Notes: generated by a model from the letters alone, not told the origin. Shown: positions 18,296 to 27,711, counted from the first letter of the stretch. The stretch is 64,000 bases of DNA from Glaciecola blandensis (GCF_031846165.1 NZ_JAVRIE010000007.1:62001-126000); one strand, 5' to 3'. Program-made: numbers and translations.

Positions 18296-20026
18296 ATGTT
18301 TTCTGTTGAGCACCTTATTGAAGAACACTATCCCGGTTTGCGTAAGCACACAGCTGTTTACAAACCTCTGAGCTCATTCCTACGATACCTTTTACATGAG
18401 AACGATGCCCAAGCTTTTGCCCGTCAATACGGTCATTTACAAGGGATCGATTTCGTAGAGCAAATACTCGATTATTTCACATTCCGTTTTTCGGTAAGCG
18501 ATATAGAAAAAGAGAGGATCCCAAGTGAAGGTAAGCTTGTGATTGTTGCCAACCATCCCATTGGCTCACTTGACGCCCTAGCCTTAATAAAGCTGATTAG
18601 TGACGTTCGCAAAGACCTAAAAGTGGTGGCGAATGAGATGCTAATGGCATTGAACCCTCTACATTCTATTCTACTGCCTGTCAATAATATGCAAGGGAAC
18701 ACGGCTAAACAAAACCTAAGACTGATCAATAAGCACCTAGATTCTGATGGTGCGGTCTTGATATTTCCTGCAGGCGAAGTCTCTCGTTTAAGACCACAGG
18801 GAGTTCGCGATAGCAAATGGAAAAAAGGGTTTCTTCGCATGGCGAAACAAACACGCTCTCCAATCTTGCCAGTGTTTATTAACGCTAAGAACTCGCCGTT
18901 ATTTTACGGCGTATCCATGTTATTCAAACCCGCTGCAACGAGTTTGTTAGTAAGGGAGATGTTTAAGAAAAAACATCAGCACATCAAACTACATGTCGGT
19001 GAGCTCATCCCAGTTGAAGCATACTTGCATAGCAATATCCAGGCTAAGGAACAAGTAAACCTGTTCAGAAAGCATGTATATCGCTTAGGTACTCAAAAAC
19101 CAAGTCTGTTCAAGACACAATCGGCACTGGCACTACCTGAAGACAGACGCCACCTTAGAAAAGCGATTCTTAATGATTGTGAAAGCTTAGGGGAAACGCC
19201 AGATAATAAAAAGATTCTGCTTTACCGTCATACTGGTTCGAATCCTATTATGCGTGAAATTGGTCGACTGCGTGAAATTGCTTTTCGTGCTGTTGGAGAA
19301 GGCTCTAATAGTCGCCGAGACATTGATGCCTTTGATTATCACTACTTGCATCTCATTCTCTGGGACGACAATGACTTAGAAATAGCTGGCGCATATCGCC
19401 TTGGTGATGCAAGTGTATTAACACAAGAGAAACATCCTACTGGTCTCTATTCTGCAAGTTTGTTTGATTACCAAGCGCCGATGCAAACTATTTTCAAAGA
19501 GGGATTAGAGCTAGGCAGAAGCTTTGTTCAACCAAAATATTGGGGAAAACGCAGCCTCGACTATTTATGGTTGGGTATAGGCGCTTTTATGACAAAGTAT
19601 CCTAAATATAGATATTGTTTCGGACCTGTGAGTATATCAAATGCACTACCAGCTAGCGCATTAGCGCTGCTGGTTCAGTTCTATAGTAAATATTTTCCAT
19701 CCAACGAGAACTTTGCGAACGCTAAATTACCCTTCATACCGAGTACTGACTCCCTATACGACTTCCATGGCAATGACTACATGGAGGAATTTAAAGTACT
19801 CAAAAGTGTTCTGGCTAATATGAATACGACGATACCTACGCTACTAAAGCAATATGCAGATATATGCGAAGATAAGGGGGTCTGTTTTGCCGCTTTTAAC
19901 GTTGACCCCGACTTTAACTATTGCGTAGATGGTTTGATTATTATGGACTCCACTCGCCTTACTAAAAGTAAACGTAAACGCTATATGCCGTCGAAATTTG
20001 AAGGCGACATGCAGATTCAAGAATAA
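18296..20026 (+). CDS. Two-domain acyltransferase, OlsF-like (PlsC + GNAT-type N-acyltransferase)
   Basis: A 576-residue protein. The N-terminal half is a PlsC-type acyltransferase: NHPIGSLD at about 86-93 as catalytic motif, with one extra residue compared with the classic H-x4-D, and FPAGEVSR at about 157-164. The C-terminal half, from about residue 300, resembles OlsB/hemolysin-type acyl-ACP N-acyltransferases (RYCFGPVSISNALP). This arrangement is that of OlsF, which makes ornithine lipids in one polypeptide, N-acylating an amino acid and then O-acylating it. The amino acid used here (ornithine, glycine or other) cannot be told. The ATG at 18296 is chosen because earlier in-frame starts fall in the rpsT terminator region; its ribosome site is weak. 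Confidence 0.75.
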   Translation: MFSVEHLIEEHYPGLRKHTAVYKPLSSFLRYLLHENDAQAFARQYGHLQGIDFVEQILDYFTFRFSVSDIEKERIPSEGKLVIVANHPIGSLDALALIKLISDVRKDLKVVANEMLMALNPLHSILLPVNNMQGNTAKQNLRLINKHLDSDGAVLIFPAGEVSRLRPQGVRDSKWKKGFLRMAKQTRSPILPVFINAKNSPLFYGVSMLFKPAATSLLVREMFKKKHQHIKLHVGELIPVEAYLHSNIQAKEQVNLFRKHVYRLGTQKPSLFKTQSALALPEDRRHLRKAILNDCESLGETPDNKKILLYRHTGSNPIMREIGRLREIAFRAVGEGSNSRRDIDAFDYHYLHLILWDDNDLEIAGAYRLGDASVLTQEKHPTGLYSASLFDYQAPMQTIFKEGLELGRSFVQPKYWGKRSLDYLWLGIGAFMTKYPKYRYCFGPVSISNALPASALALLVQFYSKYFPSNENFANAKLPFIPSTDSLYDFHGNDYMEEFKVLKSVLANMNTTIPTLLKQYADICEDKGVCFAAFNVDPDFNYCVDGLIIMDSTRLTKSKRKRYMPSKFEGDMQIQE

Positions 20027-20199
20027 ACGAACGGAACCTTTGCTCCATATACAACTCTTTTTGTATAATATTCTAAGTAATAAAAAGTAGCCAAAACAGA
20101 TTAATTTGAACGTCATCAAAGATGTTCAATAATGTTATGATAGATGCGTTTTAGGCTCTTATTAATCTTGGCTTAGTGTACATAAAGGAGTGAGTAAGC

Positions 20200-20367
20200 T
20201 TGTTTAAGTTTTTATTTTTAATTCCAATAGTGCTTTGTATTATCTGGATAGCTTACTTGCGGTCTAGGGGCTTTAGCCTTGGGCAAGGTAAGCAAGGTTT
20301 TATTTATATTATCGTTGTATCAGCAACAATACTGGCAGCATTCGCAACACTCATGTTTTTGTTGTGA
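20200..20367 (+). CDS. Small two-helix membrane protein
   Basis: A 55-residue frame starting at TTG nine bases after a good AAGGAG. It consists of two hydrophobic stretches (about 4-17 and 34-54) joined by a basic, glycine-rich loop (RSRGFSLGQGKQG). The ribosome site, the two-helix design and its own downstream terminator support a real gene. No function can be assigned. It lies convergent with ppiD and shares a bidirectional terminator with it. Confidence 0.6.
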   Translation: MFKFLFLIPIVLCIIWIAYLRSRGFSLGQGKQGFIYIIVVSATILAAFATLMFLL

Positions 20368-20442
20368 CTTTAACTCCATACGAGCAAAGTTCGACTCTAG
20401 TCACGCCTTAATGAGCCTATCTCAGCTCTTTGCGGCAAATAA

Positions 20443-20473
20443 AAAAATACCGCTTCAAATGAGCGGTATTTTT
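20443..20473. terminator. Bidirectional terminator between small membrane protein and ppiD
   Basis: A 12-bp perfect stem (AAAAATACCGCT / AGCGGTATTTTT) with a 7-nt loop and A/T tracts on both sides. It serves the + strand small gene and the - strand ppiD. Confidence 0.8.
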
Positions 20474-20507
20474 ATATTCAGGGGCTATAGCCTAGTCATG
20501 CGACCTA

Positions 20508-22400
20508 TTAACGCTGGATTTTTTCAATCTCTGCTTCGCTCAATAGAGCAGCAACGAAGTTATCGAATGACTGGCGACTAAAGTTATTGGCTAACCCATC
20601 AGAAGTTGCGGTCAACTCTTCAGCTTCCACGTCGTTAACAGGAGTCACAGACTCAAGTTCAACAATGCCGATATCGCCGTTATTTAGTGTCACAACAGAG
20701 ATATTCTGCTGATCAACTGGTGCTAATGAGAATATCGCCTTTGACACTTCTTGAGGAACGTCGGCACCGAAACGAGCAATGTTTTCATTTACCTGCACAT
20801 CGATAGACTTCTCGCTCAATTTCTCACTAATATCTTCACCTGCTAACAAAGAAACTTTTATTTCTTCAGCCCATGCTAACGCAGCTTCTTGGCTTTTCTC
20901 AGCACTCAAACGGCTCACTATTGTTGCTTTGACTTCTTCTAAGCTCAATGTGCGCTGGGGCTTGTGCTCTTTAACTCTAACGACCATGATTTTCTCGTCG
21001 TTTAGCGTCAGTAGTTCGCTATTCAAACCATCTTCAATCAATTCAGTACTGAATGCTACGTTTGCTACCTGTGGATAATCAACGGAAGCCGGGTAAGCAT
21101 TTGAAGCAAAGAACGCTGTTTCAATAATAGGTCTATTTGCTACGTTTGAAACTCGCTCTAAGCTATCTGGAGATTCGAAAGCAGCACTTGCAATAGCTTC
21201 TTGCAAACCAAAATAAGTCTCGGTCGCTTTGTCTTTTAGCATAAATTCAGTGATTTCAGCTTCAACGTCCTCAAATGGCGTTGTAACCTGAGGTTTTAAG
21301 TCGGTTAATTTGATTATGTGATAACCGAACTCAGTCTTCACTAATGGGCTAATATCTCCGGTGTTTTCGATTGCAAATACGGCATCTTCAAAAGAAGCAC
21401 TCCAATCCCCACGAACGATATAGTCCAAGTCACCACCAACTTCAGCACTCACAATATCAGCTGACTCTTGTTCTGCAATCGCAGCAAAGTCTGCATCATC
21501 AGCTTTCACGCTAGCCAATACTTCTTCTGCTTTCGCTTTTGCATCTGCTTCATCATCACCAAACTCAATCAGGATGTGTGACACTCTGCGTTCTTCATCT
21601 GTTTGATATGCACGGATATTTTCTTGGTAGTTGCTTAGTACTTCTTCAGGGGTGACTGATTCATTAGCAATTAGGTCGTCTACAGAAACACTCACATAGG
21701 CCAACTTCACTTGCTCTTGAGTATCGAAATCACTTAAATTTGCTTGGTAATATGTATCGATTTCTTCATCACTAATTTCGACGTCTGTCGCAAAATCAGC
21801 AGCCTTCACCACGATAGTTTTCGCAGAGCGCGTTTGTTGCTGAAGTTTCAAAATATTGGCAACTTCTTGCTCAAGGCTAAAGCTAGAAGAATTAAGAGTA
21901 GAACTTAGCTGCTCTGTTGTCATCTGCTTACGCATGTAGTCTCTAAAAGAAGCTGGTGTGAAGCCTTGGCGTTGAATCGTTGCTTTAAATGTTTCGTTGT
22001 CAAATTGGCCGGCAATTTTAAAAGCATCAATTGCAAAAATAGCGTTTTTGATCTGCTCATCACTCACTCTCAGGCCCATCTCTTCAGCTTTTTGCTCAAC
22101 TAGCTTTTCAGAGATCAGCTGGTCAAGGACTTGTCCTTTGAAGTCAGCAAGGTAAGCTTCGTTAGCAAAAGCTGCAGCTACCTGCTCGCCAAATTGCTGC
22201 TCCATTCGAGCACGCTGGTTTTGATAGGCAACTTCGACATCTTGTACGGTGATTTCTTCGCCATTTACTGTTGCCGCTGCTTCGCTTGTTGAGCCACCGA
22301 GGTAACTACCTACACCGGTAACAGCAAAACTGATAATAATTAAGCCGACAATCGTCATGGCTAAAGGGCCTTGTGACCCTTCTCTGATTCTTTCTAGCAT
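20508..22400 (-). CDS. ppiD: Periplasmic folding chaperone PpiD
   Basis: A 630-residue protein with one N-terminal membrane anchor (about 12-36), a SurA-like N-terminal chaperone region, and one parvulin domain at about 265-365 (ERRVSHILIEF ... FGYHIIKLTDLKP). PpiD sits on the periplasmic side of the Sec translocon and helps newly exported proteins fold. The gene follows hupB, as in E. coli (lon-hupB-ppiD), but a strong terminator lies between, so it probably has its own promoter in 22401-22550. Confidence 0.95.
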   Translation of the reverse strand: MLERIREGSQGPLAMTIVGLIIISFAVTGVGSYLGGSTSEAAATVNGEEITVQDVEVAYQNQRARMEQQFGEQVAAAFANEAYLADFKGQVLDQLISEKLVEQKAEEMGLRVSDEQIKNAIFAIDAFKIAGQFDNETFKATIQRQGFTPASFRDYMRKQMTTEQLSSTLNSSSFSLEQEVANILKLQQQTRSAKTIVVKAADFATDVEISDEEIDTYYQANLSDFDTQEQVKLAYVSVSVDDLIANESVTPEEVLSNYQENIRAYQTDEERRVSHILIEFGDDEADAKAKAEEVLASVKADDADFAAIAEQESADIVSAEVGGDLDYIVRGDWSASFEDAVFAIENTGDISPLVKTEFGYHIIKLTDLKPQVTTPFEDVEAEITEFMLKDKATETYFGLQEAIASAAFESPDSLERVSNVANRPIIETAFFASNAYPASVDYPQVANVAFSTELIEDGLNSELLTLNDEKIMVVRVKEHKPQRTLSLEEVKATIVSRLSAEKSQEAALAWAEEIKVSLLAGEDISEKLSEKSIDVQVNENIARFGADVPQEVSKAIFSLAPVDQQNISVVTLNNGDIGIVELESVTPVNDVEAEELTATSDGLANNFSRQSFDNFVAALLSEAEIEKIQR

Positions 22401-22547
22401 GAGTTAAAACAACCTTGTAAAACTAATGTGTAATACTGCTGAACGCGCTTTAATCTGTCGCGATGTTGACGTTCTGCGCGAGGCGGACATTATACCTTTA
22501 GATAAGGTGTTACGCGACTATTACAAGCTTTTTTACTTAATAAAAAT

Positions 22548-22579
22548 AAAAAAGGCGATGGACTAGCCATCGCCTTTTT
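22548..22579 (-). terminator. Terminator of hupB
   Basis: Stem GGCGATGG / CCATCGCC with a 5-nt loop, flanked by A and T runs; it can act on both strands and lies 21 nt past the hupB stop. Confidence 0.85.
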
Positions 22580-22599
22580 CTATGTAAAACTAATTTTTC

Positions 22600-22872
22600 T
22601 TAGTTAACAGCGTCTTTTAGTGCTTTACCAGCCTTAAATGAAGGTACTTTAGCAGCAGCAATCTGGATAGTCTCACCAGTTTGTGGGTTACGGCCGCTAC
22701 GTGCAGCGCGCTCACGAACTGAGAATGTACCGAAACCGACAAGTGCTACTTGGTCGCCATCTTTAAGTGCAGAAGTAACTGCGTCAGTGAAAGCATCTAA
22801 TGCACGACCTGCAGCAGCTTTAGAAATATCTGCGCTAGCAGCAATGTTATCGATTAGTTGAGACTTGTTCAC
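22600..22872 (-). CDS. hupB: DNA-binding protein HU
   Basis: A 90-residue histone-like protein with the HU signature (GFGTFSVRERAARSGRNPQTG). It bends and compacts DNA as a dimer. The start is GTG, with AGGGGA a few bases upstream, giving exactly the usual 90 residues; longer in-frame readings lack support. Two TATAAT sequences at 22895-22900 and 22916-22921 (minus strand) could be -10 elements. The position after lon and before ppiD fits the beta-type HU gene of gammaproteobacteria. Confidence 0.95.
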   Translation of the reverse strand: MNKSQLIDNIAASADISKAAAGRALDAFTDAVTSALKDGDQVALVGFGTFSVRERAARSGRNPQTGETIQIAAAKVPSFKAGKALKDAVN

Positions 22873-22942
22873 AATATGATCCCCTTTGTTTTTTATTATA
22901 TTGCTTAAATGCAAAATTATATTGTCTAAAAGTTATAACAAT

Positions 22943-22961
22943 CTTGAAGTAGAACTTCAAG
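22943..22961. repeat. Perfect short hairpin between lon and hupB
   Basis: An 8-bp perfect inverted repeat (CTTGAAGT / ACTTCAAG) with a 3-nt loop in the 296-bp gap between lon and hupB. It may be a weak lon terminator, since it is followed on the minus strand by a T-rich stretch, or part of the hupB control region. I see no gene in this gap. Confidence 0.4.
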
Positions 22962-23168
22962 CAATGATTAACAATTTTTTAACTTCCTAGTAAATCGCTT
23001 GCTATCCCTTTCGTGACAAGGCCTTAAGCGAGTACAGATGTAAAGGTAGCATAACTGCAGAGCATGTGAAGCCCTAAAATTTAAAAAAAGTAAAAAAATC
23101 GCAATTTTTTTGCCATTTCTGGCGAAAATTCGGCCAGTTGCCAACTTTCAGCAACCGCCAAATATAAA

Positions 23169-25517
23169 TTAGGATAAAACTTCTACGCTATCAATCGGCT
23201 CCTGAAGCGCTAAACTTAGCACTTCATCGATCCATTGCACTGGATGAATATCTAAATCACCAATGACGTTTGCTGGAATTTCCTCCAAGTCACGCTCGTT
23301 ATCTTTTGGAATAACAACCGTTTTTATGCCACCGCGATGTGCAGCCAATAGTTTCTCTTTTAAACCACCGATTGCAAGCACTTCGCCACGAAGCGTAATC
23401 TCACCCGTCATGGCTACATCGCACTTAACCGGATTCCCCGTGAGCGATGATACAAGCGCAGTACACATACCAATACCCGCACTAGGACCATCTTTCGGAG
23501 TAGCCCCTTCAGGAACATGCACATGGATATCACGTTTTTCATGGAAGTCGCTATTAATTCGCAGCTTTTCAGCTCTCGAACGTACAACAGTCATGGCTGT
23601 TTTAATTGATTCTTGCATCACATCGCCTAAGCTACCGGTAAAGGTCGTTTTACCCTTACCAACGACAGATGTTGTTTCAATTGTTAGCAAATCGCCACCC
23701 ACTTGAGTCCATGCTAAACCAGTCACCTGGCCAACCTGATTGCTCTTGTCTGCTTTACCATAGTCAAAACGTTGCACACCCAGGTAGTCTTTCAAGTTTT
23801 CTTGATTAACAACAACCTGCTTAGTCCCTTTGTTAAGAAGGATATGCTTCACCGCTTTTCGACAAATTTTAGAAATTTCTCGCTCTAAGCTACGCACACC
23901 GGCTTCACGGGTATAATAGCGGATAATTCCGATAATGGCTGACTCTTCAATTAACAACTCTTTTTCTTTCAGACCATTTCTTGAAATTTGCTTGCCAATC
24001 AAATGACGAGTCGCAATATTCAGCTTCTCATCTTCGGTATAACCGGCAAGACGAATCACTTCCATTCTGTCTAATAGAGGACCGGGAATATTCATACTGT
24101 TTGAGGTCGCAACAAACATCACATCAGATAAGTCGTAGTCAACCTCCAAGTAGTGGTCACTAAAACTAGCATTCTGCTCTGGATCTAAGACTTCGAGTAA
24201 TGCAGAAGATGGGTCACCGCGCATGTCAGACGACATCTTATCGATTTCATCTAGTAAGAATAGCGGGTTTTTAACACCTACTTTTGACATCTTCTGGATG
24301 AGCTTGCCTGGTAACGAACCGATATAAGTCCGTCGATGCCCACGAATTTCAGCTTCATCTCTAACGCCACCCAAAGCCATACGCACATACTTTCGGCCAG
24401 TTGCTTTGGCAATTGATTGACCTAAAGACGTTTTACCCACGCCAGGAGGACCAACTAAACAAAGAATAGGACCTTTTAATTTTTTAACTCGTTGTTGTAC
24501 GGCAAGGTATTCAACAATGCGCTCTTTGACTTTCTCAAGACCATAATGGTCGTTGTCTAACACTGCTTCTGCTTTACCTAAGTCTTTTTTGACCGCACTG
24601 CGCTTGTGCCAAGGTACTGAAGATAACCAATCGATATAACTTCGGACAACGGTAGCCTCAGCAGACATCGGAGACATCATTTTCAATTTCTGCAATTCTG
24701 CATCCGCTTTCTTCTTCGCGTCTGCGGGCATTTTTGCTTCTTCTATCTTCTTAGCAAGCGCCTCGAATTCATCAGGTGCTTCATCTAACTCACCTAACTC
24801 TTTCTGAATCGCCTTCATTTGTTCGTTCAGGTAATACTCGCGTTGGCTTTTTTCCATCTGTTTTTTTACGCGGGTTCTAATTTTCTTCTCGACCTGAAGT
24901 AAATCAATCTCACCTTCCATCAGTGCCATAAGGTACTCAAGGCGCTCGACAATAGAATTCATTTCCAATACTTTTTGCTTTTCGACAAGCTTCAAAGGCA
25001 TATGAGCAGCCATAGTGTCAGCAAGGCGAGCTGCGTCCTCAATGCCATTGAGAGAAGTTAATACTTCTGGTGGAATTTTCTTATTGAGCTTTACATAACC
25101 TTCAAATTGAGAGACCGAGGAGCGAATCAATACTTCTTGTTCGGCTTCATCAATGACTTCGGGTTCAAGCGCATTAATTTCACCGGTAAAGAACGGGGCC
25201 GTTTCGGTATATTTCTCAATATTACCTCGAATATTTCCTTCCACGAGGACTTTTACAGTGCCATCAGGCAATTTTAACAATTGAAGGATGGTAGCAATGG
25301 TGCCGACGGAGTAAATCTCTTCGGTTGTTGGTTCGTCAATGCTCGCATCTTTTTGAGCGACCAAAAATATTTGTTTATCGTTTTCCATTGCCGCTTCTAA
25401 ACATTGGATAGACTTCTCTCTACCTACGAATAAAGGGATCACCATGTGTGGATAAACGACCACATCTCGTAAGGCCAATATAGGCATTACTCTGAGATTT
25501 GTTAGCTCAGTTGTCAT
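23169..25517 (-). CDS. lon: ATP-dependent protease Lon
   Basis: A 782-residue cytoplasmic protease: N-terminal LAN substrate-binding domain, AAA+ module with Walker A GPPGVGKTS, and a C-terminal peptidase with the Ser/Lys dyad (Ser in DGPSAGIGM, Lys in GGLKEKLLAA). It degrades misfolded and regulatory proteins. It lies downstream of clpX and has its own sigma32-like promoter, so heat induction is expected. The product is cytoplasmic and works alongside the ClpXP genes just upstream. Confidence 0.98.
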   Translation of the reverse strand: MTTELTNLRVMPILALRDVVVYPHMVIPLFVGREKSIQCLEAAMENDKQIFLVAQKDASIDEPTTEEIYSVGTIATILQLLKLPDGTVKVLVEGNIRGNIEKYTETAPFFTGEINALEPEVIDEAEQEVLIRSSVSQFEGYVKLNKKIPPEVLTSLNGIEDAARLADTMAAHMPLKLVEKQKVLEMNSIVERLEYLMALMEGEIDLLQVEKKIRTRVKKQMEKSQREYYLNEQMKAIQKELGELDEAPDEFEALAKKIEEAKMPADAKKKADAELQKLKMMSPMSAEATVVRSYIDWLSSVPWHKRSAVKKDLGKAEAVLDNDHYGLEKVKERIVEYLAVQQRVKKLKGPILCLVGPPGVGKTSLGQSIAKATGRKYVRMALGGVRDEAEIRGHRRTYIGSLPGKLIQKMSKVGVKNPLFLLDEIDKMSSDMRGDPSSALLEVLDPEQNASFSDHYLEVDYDLSDVMFVATSNSMNIPGPLLDRMEVIRLAGYTEDEKLNIATRHLIGKQISRNGLKEKELLIEESAIIGIIRYYTREAGVRSLEREISKICRKAVKHILLNKGTKQVVVNQENLKDYLGVQRFDYGKADKSNQVGQVTGLAWTQVGGDLLTIETTSVVGKGKTTFTGSLGDVMQESIKTAMTVVRSRAEKLRINSDFHEKRDIHVHVPEGATPKDGPSAGIGMCTALVSSLTGNPVKCDVAMTGEITLRGEVLAIGGLKEKLLAAHRGGIKTVVIPKDNERDLEEIPANVIGDLDIHPVQWIDEVLSLALQEPIDSVEVLS

Positions 25518-25548
25518 ATTTCTCTCTTGTGTTTACTCATGCTTGTTT

Positions 25549-25577
25549 ATATGGGGCTTTACCAGCAAAGTTCAAAC
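25549..25577 (-). promoter_or_regulatory. Sigma32 heat-shock promoter of lon
   Basis: On the minus strand TTTGAAC is followed after 13 nt by CCCCATAT, close to the RpoH consensus (CTTGAAA, 11-16 nt, CCCCATNT). It is about 32 nt upstream of the lon ATG. Confidence 0.75.
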
Positions 25578-25616
25578 CAAAAAAACAAAAACATCAAAAA
25601 AAATCAAAAATGAATA

Positions 25617-25660
25617 AAAAAAGGCCGACTTGTGATTACAGAGTCGACCTTTTTATTATC
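25617..25660 (-). terminator. Terminator of the clpP-clpX transcript
   Basis: On the minus strand a stem AAGGTCGACT / AAGTCGGCCTT, with one G-T pair, is followed by a run of seven T. It lies some 25 nt beyond the clpX stop and before the lon promoter. Confidence 0.7.
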
Positions 25661-25679
25661 TTCAAAGTATGCAACTTAA

Positions 25680-26957
25680 CTATTCAGATGCTACTTTTTT
25701 GTCTTGTCCACTTTCATACATCAATAATGGCTTAGATTCGCCACGAATAACAGCTTCATCGATCACTACTTTGCTAACTTCCGGCATCGATGGTAAGTCA
25801 TACATAGTATCTAGTAACACGGCTTCGACAATAGAACGGAGTCCACGAGCCCCCGTTTTACGCTGCATCGCTTTAGATGCGATAGCGTGTAAGGCATCAT
25901 CTCTGAACTCCAGCTCTGCATTTTCAAGAGCAAACAATGCACCATATTGTTTGGTGATCGCATTCTTTGGCTCTTTCAAGATCTGAATTAAAGCGTCTTC
26001 ATTTAACTCTTCTAAGCTTGTAACAACCGGTAATCGGCCAATAAACTCTGGAATCAAACCGTATTTAACTAAATCTTCGGGTTCGACTTCCTTGAATAGT
26101 TGGCTCACGGCCTTCTTCTCAGCTGTAGACTTAACTTCAGCGCCAAAACCAATACCCGCACCTTTCGCTGCACGTTGCTCAATAACCTTATCTAAACCGG
26201 CGAATGCTCCACCACAAATAAATAAGATTTTTGAGGTATCAACCTGCAAAAACTCTTGCTGCGGATGTTTTCTGCCGCCTTGAGGTGGTACTGACGCAAT
26301 TGTTCCTTCGATAAGTTTCAATAACGCTTGTTGAACACCTTCACCTGACACGTCACGAGTAATGGATGGATTGTCTGACTTGCGAGAAATTTTATCAATT
26401 TCATCGATGTACACAATTCCGCGCTGCGCTTTTTCAGGATCATAATCACACTTTTGCAGCAGCTTTTGAATAATATTCTCAACGTCTTCACCAACATACC
26501 CAGCTTCAGTTAGGGTCGTAGCATCTGCCATGGTGAATGGAACGTCCAATAGACGCGCAAGGGTTTCAGCTAGCAAAGTCTTACCGCTACCAGTTGGGCC
26601 TATTAATAAGATATTACTTTTACCCAATTCTACGCCTTCATGCGTATCATTATTGCGTAAACGTTTGTAGTGATTATAAACCGCTACAGCTAAAACCTTT
26701 TTTGCATGCTCTTGACCGATTACATAATCGTCAAGGTGCTTGTGAATTTCACTTGGAGTCGGCAAGGCATCCGCTTTTTGCTTTGGAGAAATCTCTTTGA
26801 TTTCTTCGCGAATAATATCGTTGCATAACTCAACGCATTCATCACAGATGAATACGCTTGGGCCCGCAATCAGTTTGCGAACTTCGTGCTGGCTTTTACC
26901 ACAGAACGAGCAATAGAGTAATTTACTATCACTGTCTTTTTCATGGTCATCACTCAT
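25680..26957 (-). CDS. clpX: ATP-dependent Clp protease, ATP-binding subunit ClpX
   Basis: A 425-residue AAA+ unfoldase that feeds proteins to ClpP. An N-terminal zinc-binding domain (CSFC ... CDEC) is followed by Walker A GPTGSGKT and the ClpP-docking IGF loop (GIGFGAE). The ATG at 26957 gives the family's N-terminus (MSDDHEKD); a longer reading to 27011 would run into the clpP-clpX hairpin region. It follows clpP with a structured 96-nt gap. Confidence 0.97.
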   Translation of the reverse strand: MSDDHEKDSDSKLLYCSFCGKSQHEVRKLIAGPSVFICDECVELCNDIIREEIKEISPKQKADALPTPSEIHKHLDDYVIGQEHAKKVLAVAVYNHYKRLRNNDTHEGVELGKSNILLIGPTGSGKTLLAETLARLLDVPFTMADATTLTEAGYVGEDVENIIQKLLQKCDYDPEKAQRGIVYIDEIDKISRKSDNPSITRDVSGEGVQQALLKLIEGTIASVPPQGGRKHPQQEFLQVDTSKILFICGGAFAGLDKVIEQRAAKGAGIGFGAEVKSTAEKKAVSQLFKEVEPEDLVKYGLIPEFIGRLPVVTSLEELNEDALIQILKEPKNAITKQYGALFALENAELEFRDDALHAIASKAMQRKTGARGLRSIVEAVLLDTMYDLPSMPEVSKVVIDEAVIRGESKPLLMYESGQDKKVASE

Positions 26958-27001
26958 AAACTTTGCCTTTTCTTCATACCCTACTTGGGCTTTCAGTATA
27001 A

Positions 27002-27054
27002 GTAGCGCCATATAACTCCGCGCTACTCATCACAACTATATTCTATATGGCGCT
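27002..27054 (-). promoter_or_regulatory. Competing hairpins between clpP and clpX
   Basis: Segment 27004-27014 (AGCGCCATATA) is a perfect 11-bp inverted match to 27044-27054. Its outer part, 27002-27008 (GTAGCGC), is also a perfect 7-bp match to 27020-27026. Only one of the two stems can form in the RNA at a time. The outer arm overlaps the clpP stop codon. Role unknown: RNA processing, partial termination or control of clpX are possible. Confidence 0.5.
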
Positions 27055-27686
27055 TAATCCGAGCTTTTCAACACTTCGTTACGGTTTGCCATAATGGCGT
27101 CTACTAGCCCGTAATCAACTGACTCTTGAGCACTTAAGAAGTTATCACGATCAGTATCTTTAGCAACCTTTTCGTAAGGCTGCCCGGTGTTTTCTGACAT
27201 TAAACGATTCATTTTCTCTTTAATAGACAGGATTTCACGTGCATGAATTTCAAAATCAGATGCCTGACCTTGGAAACCACCCAAAGGCTGATGAATCATT
27301 ACGCGTGAGTTGGGCAAACAGTAACGCTTACCTTTTGCTCCAGCAGTCAGCAGGAATGCTCCCATACTCGCAGCCTGTCCAATACACACGGTGCTCACGT
27401 CAGGTTTGATAAAATTCATTGTGTCGTATATCGCCATTCCAGCAGTGACTGAACCGCCCGGCGAGTTAATATACAAGAAGATATCTTTTTCAGGATTCTC
27501 GGCTTCCAAAAATAACATTTGCGCGACGATCAAATTCGCCATGTGGTCTTCAACCTGCCCGACCATAAAAATAACGTTCTCTTTCAAAAGACGAGAATAG
27601 ATGTCATAGGAACGTTCGCCACGGGCTGTTTGCTCAACAACCATTGGCACTAAGGCGCTTTGCGGATCAGTTATTATATTTGTCAT
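27054..27686 (-). CDS. clpP: ATP-dependent Clp protease, proteolytic subunit ClpP
   Basis: A 210-residue serine peptidase that forms the 14-mer barrel of ClpXP. The catalytic triad is visible: Ser107 (GQAASMGA), His132 (MIHQPLGG) and Asp181 (DRDNFLSA), with the spacing of E. coli ClpP. A short N-terminal propeptide is likely removed. The order tig-clpP-clpX-lon is the standard gammaproteobacterial one. A terminator separates it from tig, so it probably has its own promoter in the gap. Confidence 0.98.
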   Translation of the reverse strand: MTNIITDPQSALVPMVVEQTARGERSYDIYSRLLKENVIFMVGQVEDHMANLIVAQMLFLEAENPEKDIFLYINSPGGSVTAGMAIYDTMNFIKPDVSTVCIGQAASMGAFLLTAGAKGKRYCLPNSRVMIHQPLGGFQGQASDFEIHAREILSIKEKMNRLMSENTGQPYEKVAKDTDRDNFLSAQESVDYGLVDAIMANRNEVLKSSD

Positions 27687-27711
27687 AGTTCTCTTAAATA
27701 AAAATCTTCAT

